From Fen-330 sp050008465 (GTDB lineage Bacteria; Acidobacteriota; Terriglobia; Bryobacterales; Bryobacteraceae): a DNA stretch of 64,000 nucleotides. The position numbers and the translations under genes were made by a program. Position 1 is the stretch's first letter. Each line of letters opens with the position of its first letter. Under the pieces are notes generated by a model. It made no database searches, had not been told where the DNA came from, and saw only the letters and a list, made by a program, of their open reading frames with translations. The stretch is from NCBI GenBank assembly GCA_050008465.1, contig JBEKMO010000007.1:28865-92864 (forward strand). The letters are read 5' to 3'. Shown here one piece after another: positions 54,614 to 62,850 of this stretch.

Positions 54614-54695
54614 CTGCCCCATTTCGGGCAGATGCCCGCCCGCATTGCCGCATAACGGCCTAGTGTGCTGACGTGGGGCAGCCCTTTCAGGCTGC
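54614..54695. promoter_or_regulatory. Two candidate enhancer (UAS) sites: 6+6+6 inverted repeats
   Basis: CTGCCC-CATTTC-GGGCAG at 54614-54631 and GCAGCC-CTTTCA-GGCTGC at 54678-54695 are perfect 6-base inverted repeats with 6-base centres. They lie about 90 and 155 bases upstream of the predicted sigma-54 start of cusC. That is the usual range for binding sites of an NtrC-type regulator. They are also within reach of the divergent kinase gene. Confidence 0.45.
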
Positions 54696-54757
54696 TGCCG
54701 AGCTTCGGCCCGGCGTCTGCGGAACAGAAGCTCCTGAGAATCCGATGGCGCTGCGAT

Positions 54758-54773
54758 TGGTGCGTGGCGTGCT
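54758..54773 (+). promoter_or_regulatory. Weaker sigma-54-like element upstream of the kinase gene
   Basis: TGGTGCGTGGCGTGCT on the plus strand matches the -24/-12 consensus at 8 of 11 positions with correct GG-GC spacing. Transcription would start near 54784, 40 bases before the kinase ATG. If real, the regulator would activate both divergent transcripts. Confidence 0.3.
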
Positions 54774-54823
54774 CAATACGTTGCCACCGATGCATGAGTG
54801 GCAGGTGCCCTAGAAGAGCGAGA

Positions 54824-55954
54824 ATGGTTAAGAGCGTCACTGTAGCAGGTCTTGCCGAAATGGATGTCACCAGCAAGAGGGCGATATACGCGCGGGTATC
54901 GGTCGTAGCACTCGGCATCGCGGCGGCTTCGCTGCTCCATTTCCTGACGCCGCCTTCGCTGATCCTTTGGCACAATCTTTTCCAGCGGCTCTACTATCTG
55001 CCGATCGTCTATTCGGCAATCTACTTCGGCTGGCGCGGCGGCTTGGCCGCCTCACTCCTGTCGGCGATTCTGTACATCCCGCACATTCTCATGGCATGGC
55101 ACCACATGCCCGATTACGCGATGAACCAATACGCCGAGATCATTCTCTTCTTCCTGGTCGGCGCGGTTACGGGAGCGCTGGCCGACCGCGAACGGAAGCA
55201 ACGGGAAAAGCTGGAGGCGGCCACGCAACAGCTCAGCAAGGTATACCGTGAGCTGCAAGACAGTTTCGAGCAGCTTAAGCGTGCCGACCGGCTCTCCGCC
55301 ATCGGGCATCTCTCGGCAAGCCTGGCGCACGAGATCCGCAACCCGCTGGCGAGCATCGAGGGCTCTACCGACATCCTCGAGCAGCCGCACATCTCCGACG
55401 AGATGCGCCAGGAGTTTCTCGGGGTGATCCGCAAGGAATCACGCAGGCTCAACCGGCTTCTGACGAACCTGCTGGACTTCGCCAGACCAAGGAAACCGGA
55501 ATTGCAGTTGGTTGACCCCGCCCGTCTCATCGAGTCCGTCACCAGTCTGGTCGCTCCCACCGCAGAGCGCAGCGGAATCACCCTGGAACGCCGCGTTCCT
55601 CCGTCGCCCCCGCACGTTCAATGCGATCCGGAGCAATTGAAACAGGTGATTCTGAACCTGACGATCAACGCCATACAGGCGATGGCGGGCGGAGGCTCAA
55701 TCGAACTCTCGGTCACGGCGTCGGATGGCAACGTGAGGATATCGGTCAGAGATGAGGGCCCCGGCATCCCTGCTCAGGATTTGGAGAAGATCTTCGACCC
55801 GTTTTTCACGACCAAGGAGAACGGCACGGGCCTGGGGCTATCGGTGGCGCATCAAATCGTCACGCAGCACGGCGGCGCGATCACCGCGGAGCCGAACCCG
55901 GACCGGGGCATGACGTTTTCCATTGTGCTGCCTGCGAGGAGTTACAATTCATGA
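54824..55954 (+). CDS. Membrane sensor histidine kinase of the metal-efflux locus
   Basis: The 376-residue protein has three or four N-terminal membrane helices (for example ARVSVVALGIAAASLLHFL and YAEIILFFLVGAVTGAL), a coiled-coil linker, a HisKA domain with SASLAHEIRNPLASIEGS and an ATPase domain with RDEGPGIP and GTGLGLSVAHQI. It lacks a large periplasmic sensor, so the signal may be membrane-sensed or delivered by the next protein. The start at 54824 is one option; the Met 12 codons later (54860) opens closer to the first helix. It overlaps the NosL-like gene by 4 bases and is the likely partner of the regulator at 56467. Confidence 0.92.
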   Translation: MVKSVTVAGLAEMDVTSKRAIYARVSVVALGIAAASLLHFLTPPSLILWHNLFQRLYYLPIVYSAIYFGWRGGLAASLLSAILYIPHILMAWHHMPDYAMNQYAEIILFFLVGAVTGALADRERKQREKLEAATQQLSKVYRELQDSFEQLKRADRLSAIGHLSASLAHEIRNPLASIEGSTDILEQPHISDEMRQEFLGVIRKESRRLNRLLTNLLDFARPRKPELQLVDPARLIESVTSLVAPTAERSGITLERRVPPSPPHVQCDPEQLKQVILNLTINAIQAMAGGGSIELSVTASDGNVRISVRDEGPGIPAQDLEKIFDPFFTTKENGTGLGLSVAHQIVTQHGGAITAEPNPDRGMTFSIVLPARSYNS

Positions 55955-56442
55955 CAAGCACACGCTGGTTTGTGGCGATCGCGATCGCCGCTGTTGCAGT
56001 CGCGCTCGGATACGCCGGATTCAGGGTTTACCGTGGCGCGCAACCGGAGAGTTGTTATGCCTGCCAGAGACCGATCCACGCTCATTCGAGGACCGTCGCC
56101 GTCGCCCAGGGGCGCTCCCTGCTGTTTTGCTGCCCGGCATGTGCGCTTTCCGAACATGAGCAGGAGGGCAAGCCGGTGCGGATCACGGAATTGACTGCTT
56201 TCCTCACCGGGGCGAAGCTCTCGCCGAACGACGCCTACCTGGTGAAAGGAAGCGATGTGAACATGTGCGCGCGGGCCCATGACATGATCGATGCCGACAA
56301 ACGACCCGCCGGTGTCCTCTACGATCGGTGCTCACCGAGCCTGCTGGCTTTTGGCCAGCGAAGCGAGGCAACGCAGTTCGCGCGCGAACATGGCGGTGAG
56401 GTGCTGCCGTTCCAAGCGGTCATGGCTGCGTTCGGCAGGTAG
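55951..56442 (+). CDS. Membrane-anchored Cys-rich metal-binding protein, NosL-like
   Basis: The 163-residue protein has an N-terminal membrane anchor (WFVAIAIAAVAVALGYAGF). It has two Cys pairs, CYACQ and FCCPACALSEHE, and a later segment NMCARAHDM. The C-terminal half resembles NosL-type copper-site proteins (MCARAHDMI, LLAFGQRSEATQFA). Its place between kinase and regulator in a metal locus suggests it presents or senses the metal. The NosL link is by outline only. Confidence 0.65.
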   Translation: MTSTRWFVAIAIAAVAVALGYAGFRVYRGAQPESCYACQRPIHAHSRTVAVAQGRSLLFCCPACALSEHEQEGKPVRITELTAFLTGAKLSPNDAYLVKGSDVNMCARAHDMIDADKRPAGVLYDRCSPSLLAFGQRSEATQFAREHGGEVLPFQAVMAAFGR

Positions 56443-56466
56443 AGGTTCGGGACTCGGGAGAGAACA

Positions 56467-57867
56467 TTGCAGCGGAATCGCATTCTGGTAGTGGACGACG
56501 ACGAAAGCCTCCGGAGGGTGACGGAGGTCCAACTGCAGCAGGGCGGTTACCAAGTGCTGACCGCTGCCTCCGGTCAGGAGGCCCTCGAACTCCTCCAGAA
56601 AAGGCCGGTCGAGCTGGTCGTCACCGACCTGAAAATGCCGGGCATGTCGGGGCTTGAGCTACTGAAGCGAATCCGCGCGGACTACCCGGAGCTCGTCGTC
56701 ATCGTGGTCACCGCGTTCGGGACGATTGAGACCGCCGTGGAGGCGATGCGGGCCGGCGCCTACGACTACGTCACAAAACCCGTCCACATCGAGGAGCTGA
56801 AGCTCACGATCGGACGCGCTCTGGAGCACGTGCAACTGCGCCAGGAGGTCCAGGCGCTTCGCACGAGCCTGGATAGCAAGTACGGCTTCGAAAATATACT
56901 GGGCCGTTCCAGTTCCCTGCTGTCGGTGCTCGATATGGCTTCGCGAGCCGCCGAGACCAGCTCGACCGTGCTCGTCCGCGGTGAAACTGGCACGGGGAAG
57001 GAACTGCTGGCCAAGGCAATCCACTTCAACAGCCCCCGCAGGGAGAATGCCTTCGTAACGATCAACTGCGGTACGATCCCCAAAGACCTGCTGGAGTCGG
57101 AGCTCTTCGGGCATGTCAAAGGGTCGTTCACCGGGGCCGTGGCCCACAAGAAAGGCCGGGCTGAAGCCGCCGACGGCGGCACGCTGTTCCTGGACGAGAT
57201 CGGGGAAATGCCGGTGGAACTCCAGGTCAAGCTGTTGCGACTGCTCCAGCAGGGCGAAATTGAAAAGGTCGGCGCCGCGGAGACGACCAGCGTGGACGTG
57301 CGAATCATCGCCGCCACCCACCGCAATCTCCAGGCGATGATCGAGGACGGCACGTTCCGCGAAGATTTGTACTACCGGCTGGTGGTGATACCTCTGGAGC
57401 TGCCGTCTCTGCGCGAGAGACCGGAGGACATCCCGGAACTCGTCGAGCACTTCTTCATCAAGGCAAAAGAAAAGCACGGCCGGCCGGACCTGGCCTTACC
57501 TGCTTCACTGCTCCCCCATTTTTGTGGGTACCGGTGGCCCGGGAATATCCGCGAACTGGAGAACGTCATCGAACGGCTGGTCGTGCTGACACGCGGGAAC
57601 GAGATTACCGTAAACGATCTGCCCGAGTTCCTCCGCCGCGAGCGGCCGGTGCTTGAGGAATTACGCCTGGATCTTCCGCCACAGGGGATCAGCCTGGATG
57701 CCGTCGAGAAGGAACTAATTCTCCGGGCGCTGAAGAAGTTCGACTGGAACCAGACACAGGCGGCCCGCTATCTGGACCTCAGCCGGAAAACGCTGATCTA
57801 CCGGATGGAAAAGTACAATATCCGGCGAGAGCGAGAGGAGGGTGGTCCCAAGCCGCTCCCGTCCTGA
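56467..57867 (+). CDS. NtrC-family response regulator of the metal-efflux locus
   Basis: The 466-residue protein has a receiver (VTDLKMPGMSG), an AAA+ domain (GETGTGKE; FLDEIGEMP) and a Fis-type helix-turn-helix (NQTQAARYLDLSRKTLIYRM). The sigma-54 contact loop reads GSFTGA in place of GAFTGA. It starts with TTG after a GGGAGAG site. It is the obvious activator of the sigma-54-type promoter in front of the cus-type operon and may bind the inverted repeats at 54614-54695. Confidence 0.94.
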   Translation: MQRNRILVVDDDESLRRVTEVQLQQGGYQVLTAASGQEALELLQKRPVELVVTDLKMPGMSGLELLKRIRADYPELVVIVVTAFGTIETAVEAMRAGAYDYVTKPVHIEELKLTIGRALEHVQLRQEVQALRTSLDSKYGFENILGRSSSLLSVLDMASRAAETSSTVLVRGETGTGKELLAKAIHFNSPRRENAFVTINCGTIPKDLLESELFGHVKGSFTGAVAHKKGRAEAADGGTLFLDEIGEMPVELQVKLLRLLQQGEIEKVGAAETTSVDVRIIAATHRNLQAMIEDGTFREDLYYRLVVIPLELPSLRERPEDIPELVEHFFIKAKEKHGRPDLALPASLLPHFCGYRWPGNIRELENVIERLVVLTRGNEITVNDLPEFLRRERPVLEELRLDLPPQGISLDAVEKELILRALKKFDWNQTQAARYLDLSRKTLIYRMEKYNIRREREEGGPKPLPS

Positions 57868-57904
57868 GCCGCTCAGTTCGTTTTGCGGCCTTGCCGCGAA
57901 CCAA

Positions 57905-58027
57905 CTATGAGACTCGGAAGCCCGCGCTGCGCTGATCGCGCTCGCCGTCGCAAACCACCACGCCGTCGCGGATGTGAATGGTACGGTCCGCAAGAGCGGC
58001 GTTGTCCGGATTGTCAGTGACCACTGG
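57905..58027 (-). pseudogene. C-terminal relic of a MacB/LolD-type ABC ATPase
   Basis: Read on the minus strand, the frame gives PVVTDNPDNAALADRTIHIR followed by DGVVVCDGE and ends at a stop. This is the tail of an ABC exporter ATPase, where the usual H-loop reads VVTHN/D and the closing pattern is ADR-x-I-x-I-x-DG. Here the H-loop His is replaced by Asp. No Walker motifs are present upstream. Confidence 0.7.
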
Positions 58028-58215
58028 ACGGCTCTTCTGACTCGTGAATGGTCCTCAACGGTAAACGGGATCGCGACGGGATCTCAGCACCACGTGGCCG
58101 GTGTCGGCCTGTGCGGCCGCTCGCGCCCGATGGAATGCAAACCGGTCAAGCCAGCCGGGCGAATCTCCGTTTACCCACTCCTTGGCGCCGGGTGGTGCCG
58201 GGCTGCATGCGATAG

Positions 58216-58449
58216 CGGAAGAGGGGTACCGGCCGACGGGCGTGCACCACCGTATCACATGAACCGCAAACCTGGCGCTATGAGGCTATCGAGAACATCA
58301 ACAGCTCGGGACCGTTCCAGTTGACGATAACCTCATCCGAGCACGCCCGGATGCACTACGGCGGCCGGAAGAGCTTCGAAGTCCCAAGGCGCGCTTTCCG
58401 CGCCGCGTGGACGGTGCTGTCTGTCACCGCATTTTGCGAGGCTCGGTAA
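58216..58449 (+). pseudogene. Relic of a paralogue of the secreted protein at 47753-48511
   Basis: The plus-strand frame includes QTWRYEAIENINSSGPFQLT and then ARMHYGGRKSFE. The intact protein reads RTWRIADIDNISSSGPYQLT and ARSHYGNLKGFN at the same place. Similarity ends near 58390; the frame then runs into unrelated sequence and a stop at 58447. It has no start or signal peptide. Confidence 0.8.
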
Positions 58450-58500
58450 CTCACTCACGCTCCCGGGCGTCCGCGCCGGCCACGTGGTGCAGAGACGCAG

Positions 58501-58575
58501 GCGCCGGTTCTCGACCACGCTGAAGTAGCGATGCTCCTGGCCGTCCTTCTTCCGCCGGTGCGTTTTCAGATGCAT
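58501..58575 (-). pseudogene. N-terminal relic of an IS1634-family transposase
   Basis: The minus-strand frame from the ATG at 58575 reads MHLKTHRRKKDGQEHRYFSV then VENRR. This is the conserved opening of IS1634-type transposases (M-x-L-x-x-x-[RK]RKKDGKEHRYWS-x-VENRR). After that the match stops, and the frame continues in unrelated sequence to 58333. No terminal inverted repeats could be identified. It marks a former insertion in this gene-poor stretch. Confidence 0.72.
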
Positions 58576-58774
58576 CGCTGTGGGCAGGATGCCGGAGGTT
58601 CCGCTGGCTGAAAGGAGGGTAGCTCCGCCCCACACGCGGTTGCGGCGCACCGCCAAACTGGCGGAAGACCGGCGCGAACTGCGAAAGTCCGGTTCTAACC
58701 GATTCGCCAGGCCGGATTGTGCGCCGGCCGGCGCCAGCTTCGTTCGTCTCGCCGGCGGCGTCCTGAATCGCGAC

Positions 58775-59248
58775 TTACTGCTTCTTTTCTCGATCCCCCC
58801 GGTCGCTATCGGTTGTGACCGACTTCTTGACGGCTTTCCCAACCTTCTCGCCCGCGCGGCCCATTCCCTTCCCAAACTCTTTGCCGGCTGCCAGGGGCTT
58901 GCCCTGCTTCATCTCGTGACCAACTTCCTGGCCGCCCTTTCCTACCTCCTGCCCGGCGCCCTTGAAGCCGCCGCCGATCGATTCCGGTCCCACTCCCAGT
59001 TTTCCGGCCGTTGCCTCATCCAGGCGCCCGGTGACGGGCAGACCCTCCGCTTCCTGGTACTGACGAATGCCAGCTCGTGTCTGAGGCCCCACGAGACCAT
59101 CGATGGGCCCGTTATAGAAACCTTTGTCGCTAAGGCTTTTTTGTACCGTTTTCGCTTCTTTGTGGCTGGTTGCCGAAGCTGTCGGGACAAGATTCAGGCC
59201 CAGCATCCCAAGAGCGAGAGCCACGGTAGCCGTTGTGATCAGTTTCAT
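58775..59248 (-). CDS. Secreted peptidoglycan-binding protein
   Basis: The 157-residue protein has a signal peptide (VALALGMLGLNLVPTASA), a PG_binding_1 domain (VQKSLSDKGFYNGPIDGLVG, then TRAGIRQYQ and LPVTGRLDEATAGKLG) and a Gly/Lys-rich C-terminal tail with repeated GQEVGKGG-like units. The domain anchors proteins to the cell wall. The low-complexity tail resembles stress-type repeats. It is not clearly part of a neighbouring operon. Confidence 0.88.
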   Translation of the reverse strand: MKLITTATVALALGMLGLNLVPTASATSHKEAKTVQKSLSDKGFYNGPIDGLVGPQTRAGIRQYQEAEGLPVTGRLDEATAGKLGVGPESIGGGFKGAGQEVGKGGQEVGHEMKQGKPLAAGKEFGKGMGRAGEKVGKAVKKSVTTDSDRGDREKKQ

Positions 59249-59560
59249 TCCTCACCTCTCCTGTCGGCCGGGTTACCCTCCGGGTTTTCCGGGCGACGTG
59301 CATCCTGTTGCACGAGCGGTGCCAATGTTATTCCGGTCCGCAGTCCCCAATCTAGAGCGCAATCGCGAGGAGAGAGCCAAAGCCCGCTAAGGCGCGTGCA
59401 GATGTTGCCATCGGGAGTGCAGGATCTGCCTGAAACCTACCCGGAACAGCAGATCAAGGCGAGGGCGTGTGGACGTTTCACTCGCGGTTCCGGAGAGTTT
59501 CCGCTTTGGCTCCGAAACTGCTGAGAGGAGCGTGACGGGCAAAAAGGAGATCGAGACAAA
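59249..59560. other. Intergenic region upstream of the sortase-system genes
   Basis: This 312-base stretch separates divergent genes. It holds an AAGGAG ribosome-binding site just before 59561 and a small stem (GTGCA/TGCAC) near 59320. No gene or strong promoter hexamers are recognised. Confidence 0.5.
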
Positions 59561-60292
59561 ATGAAACACGCACAGAGTTTTGCACTGGCGGCCTTCGCGG
59601 GCCTTATCAGCGTCGCGCTGGCGCCAACTGTTCAGGCGGACACCTGGAACAAGAAAACCATTCTGACGGTGAATGAGCGAATTCAAATGCCGTCCTGCTG
59701 TACCCCGGACCACATCGTAATCCTCGAACCGGGGGAATATGTGATGGTGCTGGTGGACTCCATGTCGGACCGGCACATCGTTCGGGTCTTTGACAAGGAT
59801 CAGCAGCATGTCATTACGACGATCCTTGCGATTCCGAACTACCGCCTGCAGCCCACGGGGAACACCGTACTGCAGTACTGGGAAGTTCCGGTTGGCCAGC
59901 CCAGGGCGCTTCGGGCGTGGTTCTACCCGGGAGACAATTTCGGGCAGGAGTTCGCATATTCCAAGCCAAAGGCCGTGGAGATCGCAGCTTTCGTGAAGGC
60001 CCCCGTGCCAGCAATCGAAGTTGAGACGGCCGCACCAGAGGAGTTGAAGACGGCGCCTGTCGTGATTGTGGACGAAAGCGGCAAGACCAGCCCAGTGGTG
60101 GTAGCGGCGCCGGCGCCAGCACCCGCCGTCGAGCCTCAGAAAGCAGTTGAGGTGGCGGCTGTGCCGACACCCGAACCAGTGCAGGAGAAACTGCCGCATA
60201 CCGCCGGCTTCATGCCGCTGATCGGCTTGGTCGGACTCCTCTCTTCGGCTGCCTTTGCGGCCCTGAGAATTCGTTCCAGGCGCTCCTCCTAG
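59561..60292 (+). CDS. Surface protein with LPHTAG sortase-sorting signal
   Basis: The 243-residue protein has a signal peptide (AFAGLISVALAPTVQA), a beta-rich domain (about 25-140) with a CC pair (PSCCTPDHIV), and an Ala/Pro/Val-rich stalk. The C-terminal tripartite signal is LPHTAG (residues 211-216), a membrane helix, and a basic tail (RIRSRRSS). LPXTA-type motifs are used by class D/E sortases. The dedicated sortase is encoded two genes downstream. Surface LPXTx proteins are rare in diderm bacteria. Confidence 0.85.
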   Translation: MKHAQSFALAAFAGLISVALAPTVQADTWNKKTILTVNERIQMPSCCTPDHIVILEPGEYVMVLVDSMSDRHIVRVFDKDQQHVITTILAIPNYRLQPTGNTVLQYWEVPVGQPRALRAWFYPGDNFGQEFAYSKPKAVEIAAFVKAPVPAIEVETAAPEELKTAPVVIVDESGKTSPVVVAAPAPAPAVEPQKAVEVAAVPTPEPVQEKLPHTAGFMPLIGLVGLLSSAAFAALRIRSRRSS

Positions 60293-60328
60293 TGTCGTGT
60301 TGAAGTGCCTTGACCGCTTGCTTACGCG

Positions 60329-60351
60329 CGCGGCTCAGTAGCCGAGCCGCG
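60329..60351 (+). repeat. 8-base hairpin at the start of the repeat region
   Basis: CGCGGCTC at 60329-60336 pairs with GAGCCGCG at 60344-60351. It overlaps the short repeat at 60347-60367. There is no T-tract, so termination is not supported. Confidence 0.5.
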
Positions 60352-60367
60352 ACCGTGAGGGAGCGGT
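60347..60367 (+). repeat. Second copy of the CCGCGACCGT-R-AGGGAGCGG repeat
   Basis: This differs from the copy at 25280-25300 in two of 21 positions (G for A, and the last base). It lies in the gap before the vWA gene, within the possible leader. Confidence 0.65.
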
Positions 60368-60480
60368 GTAGGCACTTCCGGTACGGCAGACAAGCAGGAG
60401 GCGAGCAAGTTGTGCCAACCCGCCGCGGTCTCGAACTACGGAGACCTCGGCGCGACGGGGGCGCCGGCCCAAGAGACTTT

Positions 60481-61470
60481 ATGCGCTGGACAAGATGCAT
60501 ACGTGCCGAACACATTCTCGCCCTGGGGCTGGCGTTAGCACTGAAAGCACTCAGTGGGCAGACACCGGCGGTCGCGCCACTGGAACAACCCTTCAAACTC
60601 ACCGCGACCGCCGAACTGGTGCTTCTGGATGTGAGTGTCAAAGATGCGGCCGGTGGGCACGTCTCAAACCTGAGGCGGGACAACTTCCGGGTTTATGAGA
60701 ACGGGAACCCCCAAGCGATTACCCATTTTGGGAGCGAGGACGTGCCCGTCACGGTAGGCTTGGTGATCGACACCAGCGGCAGTATGATGACGAAGCAGCG
60801 AGAGGTCATCGCGGCCGCGCTGGCGTTCATTCAGGCGAGCAATCGGCAAGATGAAGTGTTCGTCGTGAACTTCAGCGACGGCGTGAAGAGCGGTCTCCCC
60901 GAGAGCATTCCATTCTCGAGCGATATCGAACAACTGCGGGGAGCTTTGTCGGCGGGCAGGCCCGAAGGCAGGACGGCTCTCTACGACGCTATCCTGTTCT
61001 CCCTCAGCCATCTCGAAAAGGGCACGCGTGACAGGAAGACCCTCGTGCTGGTCAGCGACGGCGGCGATAACAATAGCGTGCATGGCTCCGCGGATGTGGT
61101 GCGAATGGTTCGGGAATCCCGCGCGACTATTTACACCATTGGGATTTTTGATGAGAACGATAGAGACCGGAACCCCGGCCTGCTTCAGCACCTTGCCCAA
61201 GTCAGCGGCGGTGAGGCCTTCTTTCCGGAGCAGCTCTCTAAAGTGGACGGAATCTGCAAGGAAATCGCACACGACATCCGGGCCCGTTACACCATCGGCT
61301 ACGTTCCGGTTCGGCTTGGCGACAAGGGTTCTCTGCGGAAGGTTAGAGTGGTTGCTTCGCAGTCCGGCCGGGACAAGTTGGTAGTACACACGCGTACGAC
61401 CTACTTACTTCCGGATAGGCGTCCCTTGGTGGTTCCTGGTGACGATCCGAATCGGAAGCCGGGATCATGA
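60481..61470 (+). CDS. vWA-domain protein of the VWFA-related acidobacterial type
   Basis: The 329-residue protein has a signal-like N-terminus (ILALGLALALKALSGQ). A beta domain of about 45 residues follows (ELVLLDVSVKDAAGGHVSNL, NFRVYENGNPQ), then a vWA domain. The metal-ion-dependent adhesion site is present: DTSGSM near residue 94, with the later Thr and Asp residues (TALYDAI, VLVSDGGDNNS). The family is characteristic of Acidobacteriota. It lies between a sortase substrate and a sortase, as vWA proteins do in dedicated sortase systems, and overlaps the sortase gene by 4 bases. Confidence 0.9.
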   Translation: MRWTRCIRAEHILALGLALALKALSGQTPAVAPLEQPFKLTATAELVLLDVSVKDAAGGHVSNLRRDNFRVYENGNPQAITHFGSEDVPVTVGLVIDTSGSMMTKQREVIAAALAFIQASNRQDEVFVVNFSDGVKSGLPESIPFSSDIEQLRGALSAGRPEGRTALYDAILFSLSHLEKGTRDRKTLVLVSDGGDNNSVHGSADVVRMVRESRATIYTIGIFDENDRDRNPGLLQHLAQVSGGEAFFPEQLSKVDGICKEIAHDIRARYTIGYVPVRLGDKGSLRKVRVVASQSGRDKLVVHTRTTYLLPDRRPLVVPGDDPNRKPGS

Positions 61471-62357
61471 AAGTCCGTATCTCATTCGCGCACGCTCCCC
61501 GGGACCCCGTGGCGAAAGTCTCGCAGCCGAATTGGCCGGCACCGCGAATCAACGACTCCGCGCCGCTCCCGGCCGCGAAACCGGCTTTCGCCACGGGCTG
61601 CCAGCCAGGCGGGGACTCCCGGAGGCGGCGCACCCGTTGGAGCGCTAGCCAGTACTTGTTCCTGATTCTCGCGATCGTTTCCCTTGGACTGTACGGCTAT
61701 ACATACATGGAGCGGGTTGTATACCAAGCGTATGAAAGCCGGTTATTCGACCGCGCGGCTGGCAGCCGTGCCTCCGTTACGGGCTCCAATCCTGAAACAA
61801 CACCGACTGGGAGTGTGGTTCAGGCTGCCCGCAAATCCATGCCGGCGCCGGAGCCCGCGTTCCCGATTTCAGTCATTGGACGACTGTCGGTTCCGAGGCT
61901 GCGGTTCTCCGCGATGGTACGCGAAGGCGTCGATCGAAGGACACTGCGCGTCGCCGTAGGCCACATTCCATCGACGGCGCTTCCAGGACAAGCCGGAAAT
62001 GTCGGCCTCGCGGGTCACCGTGACACGTTCTTTCGGGGACTGAAGGATTTGAGGCCCAGGGACGAGATTCAGTTCTCCACGCCAAGAGGGAATTTCAAGT
62101 ACCGGGTCGAGTCGCTGACGGTCGTCGATCCGGAAAATGTCGAGGTGCTCGCTCCATCGCACGAGAACGTTCTGACCATGGTGACCTGTTATCCTTTCGC
62201 ATACATAGGTTCCGCGCCCAAACGGTTCGTCGTGAGAGCAAAACAGGTGCCATCGGAAGCGGCGGTGGCGAGCTCCGCCAAACCACCTGGCGAGGAGGAG
62301 CGTCAGCGGACTAACGCTGAACCGGCGCCCAACGCGGTTGGTTTGGAGATAAGATAA
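61467..62357 (+). CDS. Sortase (class D/E type)
   Basis: The 296-residue protein has a cytosolic N-terminus of about 60 residues, one membrane helix (YLFLILAIVSLGLYGYTY) and a periplasmic sortase domain. Catalytic residues are present: His184 (LAGHRDTFFRG), Cys241 (MVTCYPFAYIG) and Arg253 (APKRFVVRA). It would cleave LPHTAG of the protein at 59561 and join it to a nucleophile. A dedicated sortase in a diderm phylum is unusual. It starts inside the vWA gene stop (ATGA). Confidence 0.93.
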   Translation: MKVRISFAHAPRDPVAKVSQPNWPAPRINDSAPLPAAKPAFATGCQPGGDSRRRRTRWSASQYLFLILAIVSLGLYGYTYMERVVYQAYESRLFDRAAGSRASVTGSNPETTPTGSVVQAARKSMPAPEPAFPISVIGRLSVPRLRFSAMVREGVDRRTLRVAVGHIPSTALPGQAGNVGLAGHRDTFFRGLKDLRPRDEIQFSTPRGNFKYRVESLTVVDPENVEVLAPSHENVLTMVTCYPFAYIGSAPKRFVVRAKQVPSEAAVASSAKPPGEEERQRTNAEPAPNAVGLEIR

Positions 62358-62370
62358 GGAGGCGGCGACG

Positions 62371-62814
62371 GTGGGCGAAATGGGAGTGGGCATCAAACAC
62401 GCTTACGTTGTTCCTCCAGCCCGGGTTCTCGTGATTGAAGACAACAGTTCGGATGTCTTCCTTCTCGAGCGGGCCATGAACAAGCAGGATCTGCGGTTCG
62501 AGCTGGTTCACCTGGCGGACGGGGGGGCGGCCCTGGCCTTCATTCGCAGGCAAGGCGCCTACGCGGATGCGGCGGTTCCGAAGCTGATTCTGGTGGACTT
62601 GCACCTGTCCAAGTATAGCGGCGAAGACATCTTGCGCGCGATCCGGGACGCCCAACACCTTGCCGGAGTGCCGGTGTGTGTTTGGAGCTCTTCTCAATCC
62701 CAGCGAGACCGGGCTATGCTGATGGATCTCGGAGTTGCACGGTTCATCACCAAGCCCGCGGGGCTGGATCAATTCATGGAGATCGGCAAAATCATCAAGG
62801 ACCTGCTGGAATAG
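62371..62814 (+). CDS. Stand-alone response regulator receiver
   Basis: The 147-residue protein is one receiver domain: VIEDNSSDVFLLERAM at the start, the phosphoacceptor Asp in LILVDLHLSK, and Lys in ITKPAGL near the end. Its style (DNSSDVFLLERA) matches Rcp1-type regulators that partner with phytochromes or hybrid kinases. It starts with GTG after an AGGAGG site. It probably works with the CheB-CheR hybrid that follows. Confidence 0.92.
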   Translation: MGEMGVGIKHAYVVPPARVLVIEDNSSDVFLLERAMNKQDLRFELVHLADGGAALAFIRRQGAYADAAVPKLILVDLHLSKYSGEDILRAIRDAQHLAGVPVCVWSSSQSQRDRAMLMDLGVARFITKPAGLDQFMEIGKIIKDLLE

Positions 62815-62850
62815 CGCCTGATCGTCGAGCCAGAGAGGCATCGGTGGCGT

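Larger units (their letters stand above)
57868..58774. other. Gene-poor stretch of decayed sequence
   Basis: Between the regulator and the peptidoglycan-binding protein gene no intact gene is supported. Three identifiable fragments lie in it: the ABC ATPase tail, the cus-operon paralogue relic and the transposase start. A further minus-strand frame at 58055-58258, with the segment EWVNGDSPGWLDRFAFHRAR, has protein-like composition but is not recognised. The remainder shows nothing. Confidence 0.65.
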
